This document shows, in pieces, positions 1-5,900 of a DNA stretch of 5,990 bases. The stretch comes from Clostridia bacterium (lineage in GTDB: Bacteria; Bacillota_A; Clostridia; Christensenellales; UBA1242), in the NCBI GenBank assembly GCA_017508345.1, contig JAFVZD010000137.1, positions 1 to 5,990 of the forward strand, read 5' to 3'. Both the position numbers and the translations under genes were made by a program. A model generated the notes under the pieces. It had not been told where the DNA came from. It saw only the letters and a program-made list of their open reading frames with translations, and did no database searches. How positions within the stretch are numbered: the first letter of the stretch is position 1; each line of letters starts with the position of its first letter.

Positions 1-135
1 CCAAAGGCTGTTGAAGATTATAAAGTTAATGGTGATAAAGTTTTAACATTCTTTTTAGGTCAAATAATGCGTTTATCAAAAGGTAAAGCACAAGCAAATG
101 TAGTAAGAGAACTATTAATAAAACTTTTAGGCTAA
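1..135 (+). CDS. gatB: Aspartyl/glutamyl-tRNA amidotransferase subunit B, C-terminal end (5' truncated by window)
   Basis: Frame 1 is open from the first base to TAA at 133-135 and gives 44 residues. They read like the end of GatB: a short helix (PKAVEDYK), then FFLGQIMRLSKGKAQ and a final helix VVRELLIKLLG. This matches the GatB/YqeY tail with its (V/L)GQ(V/I)M-x-x-(T/S)KG-(K/Q)A signature. GatB is the kinase/tRNA-binding subunit of the cytoplasmic GatCAB complex, which converts Glu-tRNA(Gln) and Asp-tRNA(Asn) to the correctly charged forms. The tail domain contacts the tRNA. The start and catalytic cradle domain are outside the window. A double hairpin directly follows the stop, so gatB is probably the last gene of its operon. 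Recognition rests on the tail alone, but the signature is characteristic. Confidence 0.85.
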   Translation, partial: PKAVEDYKVNGDKVLTFFLGQIMRLSKGKAQANVVRELLIKLLG

Positions 136-167
136 TAAAAATAGATGGCAACTTGTGTTGCCATTTC

Positions 168-202
168 AGACTGTAGACAAAATAAAGTTTGCAGTCTTTT
201 TT
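168..202 (+). terminator. Intrinsic terminator after gatB
   Basis: AGACTG (168-173) pairs with CAGTCT (192-197). The stem continues after a 4-nt bulge as CAAA (178-181) with TTTG (188-191), and six T's follow (197-202). A second perfect hairpin lies just upstream: ATGGCAAC (145-152), loop TTGT, GTTGCCAT (157-164). It lacks a long T run and may help pausing. The T run ends only 2 bp before the next promoter's -35 box, so termination and re-initiation are tightly packed. Confidence 0.75.
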
Positions 203-204
203 GT

Positions 205-233
205 TTGAAAAAAAATAATAAATATGTTATAAT
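205..233 (+). promoter_or_regulatory. Consensus promoter for the 239-637 gene
   Basis: TTGAAA (-35, 205-210), a 17-bp spacer and TATAAT (-10, 228-233). A TG at 225-226 also makes it an extended -10 element. Transcription would start about 6-8 nt past the -10, at 239-241, which is the ATG of the next gene itself. Confidence 0.8.
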
Positions 234-238
234 TTGTT

Positions 239-637
239 ATGTTAAGAAAAAATACGGATAATAGAAAACAAATCGTATTGGATTATATTAGGCAAAAAGA
301 CGCAGAGGTGTGCGAGATTTTGGCGGGCATACCTACAAAACAGGATATTGTAGACAAACAAACAGTAGTTTGGGAATACAAGGACAAGACAATGGGGGTT
401 GAGATGAAAAACAGATGGAAAGAATTATACGACATTCAAGAGGATGAAAATGGGCGTCCGCGTGTAATAAACATGGGGCGTATAACTATTACGAGTAATG
501 AGGATATGGAGTGGGATGAAGAAACACAACAATATGTATCCAAAAATCCCAAAGTGATAAATATGGGGCGTATGATTATTTACACAACTGAGGAGATGTT
601 GGAGCAAGATAAAGAGGCTCAACAACGCAATTTGTAA
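239..637 (+). CDS. Small hypothetical protein with a duplicated VINMGR unit, probably leaderless mRNA
   Basis: A 132-residue protein that I do not recognise. It is hydrophilic, rich in Glu, Asp, Lys, Asn and Gln, and has no signal peptide or membrane segment, so it is probably cytoplasmic. Residues 1-70 look helical (KQIVLDYIRQKDAEV and KNRWKELYDIQ). The second half is two copies of a 30-residue unit, 74-98 and 104-128 aligned, sharing VINMGR, an I/T-rich beta-like strand, then E-x-M-E and E-x-QQ. A consensus promoter ends 5 bp before the ATG and there is no Shine-Dalgarno sequence, so the start chosen implies leaderless translation. Later in-frame starts exist (GTG at 308, ATG at 392) but none has a convincing ribosome site at good spacing. 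The gene stands alone between two terminators. Coding is supported by promoter placement, the terminator and amino-acid-level conservation between repeats whose DNA has diverged. Confidence 0.75.
   Translation: MLRKNTDNRKQIVLDYIRQKDAEVCEILAGIPTKQDIVDKQTVVWEYKDKTMGVEMKNRWKELYDIQEDENGRPRVINMGRITITSNEDMEWDEETQQYVSKNPKVINMGRMIIYTTEEMLEQDKEAQQRNL
458..622 (+). repeat. Intragenic 90-bp-period duplication coding for two VINMGR units
   Basis: The first unit starts at 458 (Pro74) and the second at 548 (Pro104), exactly 30 codons apart. Shared residues are P-x-VINMGR, then x-x-I-x-x-x-E-x-M-E, then E-x-QQ. The DNA has many silent differences (for example ATAAAC against ATAAAT), so the duplication is old and the protein sequence appears selected. 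The second copy ends about four codons before the stop. Confidence 0.8.
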
Positions 638-655
638 AAACTCGGTTAAGCAAAC

Positions 656-687
656 AAAAAAATGTGTAGCATATACACATTTTTTTT
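656..687. terminator. Bidirectional intrinsic terminator between convergent genes
   Basis: A run of A's (656-662), stem AATGTGTA (661-668), loop GCATA, stem TACACATT (674-681), and T's 680-687. The A and T runs on both sides let it work in both directions. It closes the 239-637 gene (+), 18 bp after its stop, and the 782-1486 gene (-), about 95 bp past its stop. The stem is A+T-rich and therefore of moderate strength. Confidence 0.8.
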
Positions 688-781
688 GTATGGAGGGAAT
701 AGAATTACGGGTAATCTAATATGGATTAGATAAATTATAAATTAATTGGTAATAATTATGGTGCAATTTTTGTAAAGTACA

Positions 782-1486
782 TTATATGGCACCGGTGAGT
801 TTGAGTACCACATACCCCAATCCACCTGTCACGGTACATATGATTACTGCGTGGCCCAGACACCAATTTTTGCACCCCCAAAGGAATGCAATAAGTGGGC
901 CGTATGGTCCAGCCTTGGCAATTGCCTCTTGTTGTTTGATGGTACGCATTTCGCGTTTCATTTCTGCCTTTTGTCTGCGGGCATCATTCTCTAGTTTGTC
1001 TACTGTATCTAGGGCTTTTTGGGCAGCGGATTCTTTGGCACCCATCCCTGTAACCTTAGGTTTGTTGAGTTGTTTGCGGGCTTTGTTGGCTAGTTTATCA
1101 AATTTTTGTTGTTTTTTCTTTAACCTATGGGCGTTCAATTTGGCGGCGGGTTCACGGGTATTGGCGGCGGCATCTACACGGTCTTTGTTCATTTTGTTCA
1201 TTTTGTAGTGACCATCCGAACCAAAGTCTCTGCCGTATTGTTTTTGTTTCTTTTTGGCCTCTTCTACGCTGGGTTGCCTTACGGTTGTACCGCCATTACC
1301 GGTTAGGCGGTCAACAATCTGCTGTAAGATACCGGCGTTACCAGAAGACAATTCAGGTCTCTCGGGCTTTTCCTCGGGCTTGTTTCGCTCATACATTTCA
1401 TCTTGAGCTTGGCGGGCTATGTTGTCGATTTCTGGGGCGTAATAATCATTGCTATCATCTGGTGCTTGGTCATCGTCCTGTGCCAT
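782..1486 (-). CDS. Hypothetical membrane-anchored basic protein encoded beside the putative origin
   Basis: A 234-residue protein that I do not recognise. Residues 1-50 are acidic (Asp/Glu/Gln/Pro-rich) and probably disordered. Residues about 70-190 are very rich in Lys, Arg, Gln and Ala with predicted long helices (RLKKKQQKFDKLANKARKQL, then ALDTVDKLENDARRQKAEMK), which suggests coiled coil or nucleic-acid or phospholipid contact. Residues about 193-231 are hydrophobic with a short polar break (GCKNWCLGH): one or two membrane spans, so a C-terminally anchored protein with its charged body in the cytoplasm. The start is firm: AAGGAGG lies 7 nt before ATG and a near-perfect promoter lies just upstream. 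G and C are about equal on both strands here. The gene is monocistronic and points away from the DnaA boxes. A role in tethering the origin, or in a secretion or conjugation system, is possible but not shown. Confidence 0.85.
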   Translation of the reverse strand: MAQDDDQAPDDSNDYYAPEIDNIARQAQDEMYERNKPEEKPERPELSSGNAGILQQIVDRLTGNGGTTVRQPSVEEAKKKQKQYGRDFGSDGHYKMNKMNKDRVDAAANTREPAAKLNAHRLKKKQQKFDKLANKARKQLNKPKVTGMGAKESAAQKALDTVDKLENDARRQKAEMKREMRTIKQQEAIAKAGPYGPLIAFLWGCKNWCLGHAVIICTVTGGLGYVVLKLTGAI

Positions 1487-1493
1487 TGGTACC

Positions 1494-1500
1494 CCTCCTT
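1494..1500 (-). promoter_or_regulatory. Strong Shine-Dalgarno site of the 782-1486 gene
   Basis: The minus strand reads AAGGAGG with 7 nt to the ATG at 1484-1486. It fixes the start codon and contrasts with the 239-637 gene, which has no such site. Confidence 0.9.
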
Positions 1501-1519
1501 TTTGGTTATGAATTAATTT

Positions 1520-1548
1520 ATTATATAATAAATTTAAAAGAATTGCAA
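1520..1548 (-). promoter_or_regulatory. Promoter of the 782-1486 gene, adjacent to DnaA boxes
   Basis: On the minus strand TTGCAA (-35, 1543-1548), a 17-bp spacer and TATAAT (-10, 1520-1525). The predicted start is near 1513, giving a leader of about 27 nt that contains the Shine-Dalgarno site. The first perfect DnaA box begins 33 bp upstream of the -35 (1582), and a degenerate one (TTATTTACA, 1551-1559) almost abuts it. DnaA could therefore regulate this promoter. Confidence 0.8.
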
Positions 1549-1581
1549 GGTTATTTACAAAAAATTAAATTTAGTCACAAA

Positions 1582-1599
1582 TGTGGATAATGTGGATAA
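1582..1599 (-). promoter_or_regulatory. Two abutting perfect DnaA boxes
   Basis: TGTGGATAA at 1582-1590 is followed with no gap by TGTGGATAA at 1591-1599. Both are in the same orientation (TTATCCACA on the minus strand). Zero spacing puts the two DnaA monomers on faces nearly a helical turn apart. A degenerate box (TTAGTCACA, 1571-1579) lies just before them on the other strand. Confidence 0.85.
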
Positions 1600-1691
1600 C
1601 TTTATGGAAAATTAATTTTTGTATGTACCCAAAAGGAAAAAATGCGATAAAATGGGAAAAAGTGGCATACAAGAAAGTATGGAGATGAAAG

Positions 1692-1732
1692 TTATCCACA
1701 AGGATTGTGGATAAGTGGAAAATTGTGGATAA
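1692..1732. promoter_or_regulatory. Cluster of three perfect DnaA boxes
   Basis: TTATCCACA at 1692-1700 (+ strand) faces TGTGGATAA at 1706-1714 across 5 bp, and a second TGTGGATAA follows at 1724-1732, 9 bp further. The last box is nearest the A+T-rich block, as expected for the box that starts a DnaA filament into the unwinding region. A degenerate box (TTATTTACA) sits inside that block at 1762-1770. Confidence 0.85.
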
Positions 1733-1740
1733 GTGACAAG

Positions 1741-1930
1741 TTTTAATTAGAATAAATAAAATTATTTACAATTAAGTTATTTTTTACGCATTTTAGTGGG
1801 TATTTTTGCGTGTATTTTTAGGCTAATTATTTGGGTATTTTTTAGCAAATATTTTTAATGAATTTCTAGATATTTAATTGGTAATTTTTATTTATTTTTT
1901 TGCTATTAATTAGTGGATTATTTAACTAAA
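1741..1930. other. A+T-rich block, candidate DNA unwinding element
   Basis: Positions 1741-1920 contain about 32 G+C in 180 bases (18%) by hand count, the lowest in the window, with T well above A on the + strand. The 8-mer GTATTTTT occurs three times within 43 bp (1800-1807, 1812-1819, 1835-1842), each followed by AG or a close variant or by GC. I see no open frame or convincing terminator in it, and no clear run of DnaA-trio triplets. It also forms the 3' flank of dut, whose transcripts would read into it. Confidence 0.6.
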
Positions 1931-1952
1931 AAATTACATACAAATAGTGGGG

Positions 1953-2405
1953 TTATTTGTCTGTACTACCAAAGCCACCTGTACGGATATTGGTAATTGT
2001 GTCCTCGTCGGTAACTGTTAGGAATGGCAAGAAAATACCTTGACCAATTTTGTCGCCTATGTGGATTGTATAAGGGGTATCTGAATAATTGTAAAGGCGG
2101 ATACCTATATTACCATCGTTATTGATATTGCCGTAGTAGTCGCTATCTATTACCCCAATAGTATTGGAGAGCATTACGCCCTTTTTGCCCATACCGCTGG
2201 TGACAGAAAGAATTAGTACGATATTGCGATCGAATTTGGCCTTTATATTGGTCCAAATCATAGCTGCTGACTTTGGCTGGATAGTTATGTCTATTGGGGA
2301 ATAAAAATCGTAACCAGCGGAGTGTTGGGTGGCACGGACAGGGAGTTTGAATTGGGTTTGGTCGTATTGAATGTGTGGGGCATCAACTATTTCGAATTTA
2401 ATCAT
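1953..2405 (-). CDS. dut: dUTP diphosphatase (dUTPase, trimeric family)
   Basis: A 150-residue cytoplasmic enzyme that hydrolyses dUTP to dUMP and pyrophosphate, keeping uracil out of DNA and feeding thymidylate synthesis. The family motifs appear in order: motif 1 AGYDF (30-34), motif 2 TSGMGKKG (69-76), motif 3 GVIDSDYYG (84-92) with the water-activating Asp87 and base-stacking Tyr90, motif 4 GDKIGQGIF (117-125) with Gln122, and motif 5 RTGGFGST (141-148) with Phe145. Length is normal. The NINNDGNI stretch after motif 3 and the short motif 5 match the subtype common in Bacillota and their phages. Odd points are Thr69 where motif 2 normally has Arg (the neighbouring Ser70 is kept) and Asp149 where Gly is usual. 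The start has GAGG 6 nt upstream on the minus strand. The coding strand is C-rich and G-poor (about 112 C to 75 G), unusual for a bacterial gene. Confidence 0.93.
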   Translation of the reverse strand: MIKFEIVDAPHIQYDQTQFKLPVRATQHSAGYDFYSPIDITIQPKSAAMIWTNIKAKFDRNIVLILSVTSGMGKKGVMLSNTIGVIDSDYYGNINNDGNIGIRLYNYSDTPYTIHIGDKIGQGIFLPFLTVTDEDTITNIRTGGFGSTDK

Positions 2406-2410
2406 AAATA

Positions 2411-2453
2411 CCTCGCATAGAATATAATATTAAGTATATCAAAAATCGAACAA
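2411..2453 (-). promoter_or_regulatory. Probable promoter and ribosome site of dut
   Basis: On the minus strand TTGTTC (2448-2453), an 18-bp spacer and TATTAT (2424-2429) form a moderate promoter. The start near 2417 would give a leader of only about 12 nt, holding GAGG at 2411-2414. Other A+T-rich hexamers nearby (TATATT at 2421-2426) could serve instead, so the exact boxes are uncertain. Confidence 0.45.
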
Positions 2454-2515
2454 AATGTAAATTGTATTTGCTTATTTTTTTACCAAAGATAAATCTTTGG
2501 AATGTGAGTAAAATA

Positions 2516-2780
2516 TTGGGGTGAAGTTGTGGAGTGTGTATATTATCTATTTCGGTAGTCGGATTGAATGATAGATTGATGTTGAGAAGTGTATTTTTCT
2601 CGGCGTGATTGGAGTGTGGTTTGTTTGAATTTTCGGTAGTCGGATTGAATGATAGATTGATATTGAGAAGTGTATTTTTTTCGGCGTGATTGGAGTGTGG
2701 TTTGTTTATATTTTTGAGTGATGAGGCATTGATTGATAATGTGGAGTGCGTGGTTTTGTTTGAATTTTTTGGGGTGAAGT
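2516..2780. repeat. G-skewed, C-poor non-coding repeat region
   Basis: The + strand from 2501 to 2780 has about 89 G and only 12 C by hand count. The segment is bracketed by the same 12-mer, TTGGGGTGAAGT, at 2516-2527 and 2769-2780. The motif TGGAGTG(T/C)G occurs four times (2530, 2610, 2691, 2742). All frames on both strands are short, so I see no gene. It may be a decayed repeat family, a structured or untranslated RNA, or sequence shaped by strand-biased mutation near the origin. Confidence 0.65.
2551..2712. repeat. 81-bp tandem duplication
   Basis: Unit one is 2551-2631 and unit two 2632-2712, both starting TTCGGTAGTCGG. I count about four mismatches: G/A and C/T substitutions in the middle and a small difference at the end. 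A degenerate partial third copy follows (about 2731-2768: GATTGAT, GGAGTG, GGTTTTGTTTGAATT). 81 is a multiple of 3, but the frames contain stops (for example TGA in TGATAGATTGA), so it is not a coding repeat. Confidence 0.9.
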
Positions 2781-2797
2781 AGAGGTATTAATTACAA

Positions 2798-2830
2798 CAA
2801 AAAAACAAACGAGGCGATTGCCTCGTTTGT
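2798..2830 (-). terminator. Strong intrinsic terminator of the lipoprotein gene
   Basis: On the minus strand ACAAACGAGGC (2820-2830), loop AATC, GCCTCGTTTGT (2805-2815), then a T run (2799-2805). The stem is a perfect 11 bp with a G+C-rich top. It lies about 82 bp past the TAA of the lipoprotein gene, so that mRNA has a noticeable 3' untranslated region. It isolates dut from read-through. Confidence 0.92.
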
Positions 2831-2838
2831 GTATTGGT

Positions 2839-2884
2839 ACTAACATATGTTAGTAGTTGTATACCTATATTTTTAGGTAGGTAT
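2839..2884. repeat. Palindrome and inverted repeat in the 3' UTR of the lipoprotein gene
   Basis: ACTAACATATGTTAGT (2839-2854) is a perfect 16-bp palindrome. ATACCTA (2861-2867) and TAGGTAT (2878-2884) form a 7-bp stem with a 10-nt loop. Both lie between the stop at 2913 and the terminator. Neither is followed by a T run on the minus strand that would make a standard terminator. They could be RNA stability hairpins or a dyad protein site. Confidence 0.55.
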
Positions 2885-2912
2885 TATTGAGTTACTTTTG
2901 CAAATAGCGTCA

Positions 2913-5900
2913 TTAGTTAGATGCTGGTTTAGTGTAAGGGAACAACTCTATAATAGCACCCATACCGTTGAATAGGTAGATATTAGTATTTGTACCAGTA
3001 GGGTTCTTTTCGTTTGAATCACTTGGTACATATACAGTGTCGTAACCAGTAGCAGGGGTAGAGATTACGAAACTATTGAATATATAGGTACCTTCTTCAT
3101 CTAGTTGTACTGACTCAATTGTTGCAGCTGGAGCAGTTTCAGGCAATCCAGTACCTGTATTGATAGCATACATTTTTTCACCAGCAACTGGTTCAGTACC
3201 TGCTGCTGCTAAGTAGTATGGTGTACCAGATTGGAAGTTATCAGCAACGGTACCACCTACCATCATAACATTTTGAGCCTTAACATATGCACCACAGAAG
3301 AAACTAGATAGTTTAGCTACTGCATTTTGATGTGCAGTTTCGTCTCCAGAAGATACAGCTTGGTCGTACTCAGCTTTTGCAGCCTGGAATGCCATCATAT
3401 CACTTAGTTTTACTAGTAGAGGGAAATCTCTACCTGTCATAGCAACAGGAATAATCATGTATTGTGTAGTTCCTGCATTTACACCAGTACGAGAGTTAAT
3501 CATTTGTGTATTATTCTGTATTGCGTTAGCAGAATTAGCGGTCATATCTAGTGCTTTGTGAGTGAGAGCAGTTCCGTTATCTGCTACCCAAGCGTCATAC
3601 TCTGCCTTGTCTTTGAAGTATTGTACATTACCATATACTTCTGTTGCAGTAGGACCTTCGGATGAACCAGACTTGTATACAACCTTGAGGTTCATCATAT
3701 TTTGAATTGTCTGTGAAGGGTTGCTAGGATCAGGCAAGTCACGCAATATTGTTGCTGAACCATTTTGATATACTTTATTCAATGAATTCAAGTGTGCTAC
3801 TAGTGGTTTTGCACCATATTGAACAAACCATGGTTCGTTACCTGTTACAATACTCTCTAGGTATGTACCTACGATCGCTATGTTTGTAGGCCAACCATTA
3901 GCAATGTTATTGTCCATCTCTACATAGTCAGCAATGATTGCAGGACCACCTGCAGAAACATACTCACCGCCCTCGATGTATACATTATAAGCACCCCATG
4001 CGTATAGTAGGGAACTATAACTATTGTAACCTTTGGAATCGATTAATTTGTTTTGTACACCTGCTCTGTCTGCATAAGCGGTATCTTTGTTATAAGCAGT
4101 ATCAAACATCCAACCGATAAAGCAGTCTTTGAATATTGTATTGGTTATAGTAGAATTGATTTCATCAATTTTACATAGCATAATACCACCACTGTAGTAT
4201 GCGTCACTAGAGCGTCTACCATTACCAATAAAGTAAGCATCTTGGATATTTACATTGATGTTGTCACCACATTCGTCAGCTGCACCATTATAGAATCCCA
4301 TAAATGATGTGTGTGTAGTGATAGCATCACCACCGCTACGGTCACCTACTGGAATGTTGAGCATTTTGTCTTCATTCTGAACAACTACGATAGGTAGCTC
4401 GTTGTATTGTACATTAAAGTAGTTACCATAGAAATTGAATGTATCACCATCGGCTAGTATTCTCTTGTAAACATGTAGACTAGCATTATCTTTCATAGAA
4501 CCATTGATAGTGATAGGTTTGGTAGTGTCATCTACCAAGTTGCCGTGGTCATCAATCTTTGGAGCATAACCTAGGTTACCGCTAACAGGAGTGAAACCAC
4601 CGTTTCCCTCGTAGAAATATGCACTAGGGATATTAGCACTAGTTACATTGATGTTATTCTGTAGAATTACAGCATTAGCAACTATATCTTGGTATTTTGT
4701 ACCTTGTTTCCATGCTGACCAACCATTCTCTGTGTCATTAGTTAGTACAGACAAGTCATTAGCATTATACACATTGTAACCATCTACAACACGAACAATG
4801 TACTCTACTGGCTCGAGACCATAAGCGTCATCAGTGTTTTTTGGGAATACAGTAATTTTAAACATATTGCCTATAGCGTCTGCACTAAAATCAATAGTGT
4901 TGTTTATGTTATCAACATCATCAAAGTACTCATTAATATCTGATGCGTTCAAAGCATTGAAATTATTTCCATCTTTGATTGCAAAACTCAATAATGTCTC
5001 AAATCTATTAATTCCCTCTTCTTCGTCACCATCGATCCATAGTGTTGCTGTTAGTTGCAAATCAAAAATGTTGTCATCACCAGCAGTAATAGGATTGTCT
5101 GTATCTATAAACTGCTCTTTTGGACCTTTTTGAGAGTTGTCTATATTAGACTCATATGCAGCTAATAGGTGAGATGTATAAGCTGTAACAGTAGCAGCAA
5201 CCTCAGTACCATTGATAGTCAGAGTACTATTCTCACAAACTATGTTGTAGTTTGCAGCACTACCACCGGATAGGGTGATTGGGCAAGTAGCCTCTGAATA
5301 ATCTGTAGTATAAGCACAACTTACAGTAGTAGCGGTCTCTATGACAGTCGCGTCATCGAGGCCAGCGAATCCTGTATAAGTAATGTTGTATGTAGGGATT
5401 GGGTCACCGTAAGTGATAGCAAAATCTGCTACTTTTGCGGTCAAATCTTTTTTAGCAATAACAACAGTCTTCTCAAATTCTCTAGACTTGTCGTCACGAG
5501 CAACCTTTACCCACACTTTGTGACTACCAGCATTGGTAAACTCTGGCATAGTAGTAGACCAATCGTTGGTGGTAGGTGTAGAGGTAGTGGTTGCATAAGA
5601 TATTGTGTCACCAGCTAGAGTGCCTGTTATACTATCAATAGCTGGGTGAGATGTAGCATCATAAGTACCGGTATAAGCGGTCAAACTGATTCCTGTGATT
5701 TCGGCGACACAAACAGGAACTTTGAGCTCAAAGTCGTACTTTTGGTATTTCACAATAGCAAAAGTGTTACCGACTGTAGAAGTATCCAGAGTCACGATCA
5801 AGTCATCGCTAGTACCTAGTACATCAACACTAGAATCATCGCTAAAGATAACCTTGGCAGAGATATTGGATTTGTCAAATGTAGCACCCTGCGCTATCTC

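Larger units (their letters stand above)
1582..1930. other. Putative chromosomal replication origin (oriC)
   Basis: The region holds five perfect copies of the canonical DnaA box TTATCCACA/TGTGGATAA: 1582-1590, 1591-1599, 1692-1700, 1706-1714 and 1724-1732. An A+T-rich block of about 82% (1741-1920) starts 8 bp after the last box. Box cluster plus adjacent unwinding element in a gene-free gap is the standard bacterial oriC layout. G exceeds C strongly on the + strand from the A+T block to about 2780. No dnaA, dnaN, rpmH or parAB is in the window, so the usual neighbourhood support is missing. A DnaA-binding reservoir or a DnaA-controlled regulatory region is the alternative. Confidence 0.7.

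Noticed and set aside
425..625. Minus-strand frame inside the 239-637 gene
   Set aside because: It is antisense to the repeat-bearing frame, without promoter or ribosome site; its own repeated look is only the shadow of the duplication.
714..731. Inverted repeat ATCTAAT/ATTAGAT as a second terminator for the 782-1486 gene
   Set aside because: It has a 7-bp A+T-rich stem with no following T run on the minus strand; the 656-687 hairpin is a far better terminator.
786..1208. Open frame on the + strand, 140 residues
   Set aside because: It lies antisense to the well-supported 782-1486 gene, has no ribosome site, and its composition (Ser, Leu, Phe, Cys) is what the complement of a Lys/Gln/Glu-rich gene gives.
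1285..1590. Open frame on the + strand, 101 residues, running into the promoter and DnaA-box region
   Set aside because: It overlaps the start and promoter of the minus-strand gene, has no ribosome site and no recognisable protein features.
1652..1714. Tiny + strand frame (20 codons) between the DnaA-box clusters, with AAAGGA upstream
   Set aside because: It ends inside a DnaA box, its codons spell the boxes themselves, and no promoter or conservation can be claimed.
1487..1952. Plasmid or phage iteron origin
   Set aside because: The repeats are canonical DnaA boxes rather than plasmid-specific iterons, no rep gene is present, and gatB on the left argues for chromosome. It cannot be fully excluded for an integrated element.
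2483..2500. Hairpin CCAAAGA-TAAA-TCTTTGG as a terminator upstream of dut
   Set aside because: No T run follows on either strand in the needed direction; the T-rich stretch precedes it on the + strand. It may be a chance or protein-binding dyad.
2551..2712. CRISPR array
   Set aside because: The two 81-bp units are contiguous with no spacers, and no cas gene is present.
3938..4120. Plus-strand frame within the lipoprotein gene; a similar one lies at 4834-5133
   Set aside because: Both are antisense to a continuous 1025-residue frame and have no initiation signals.
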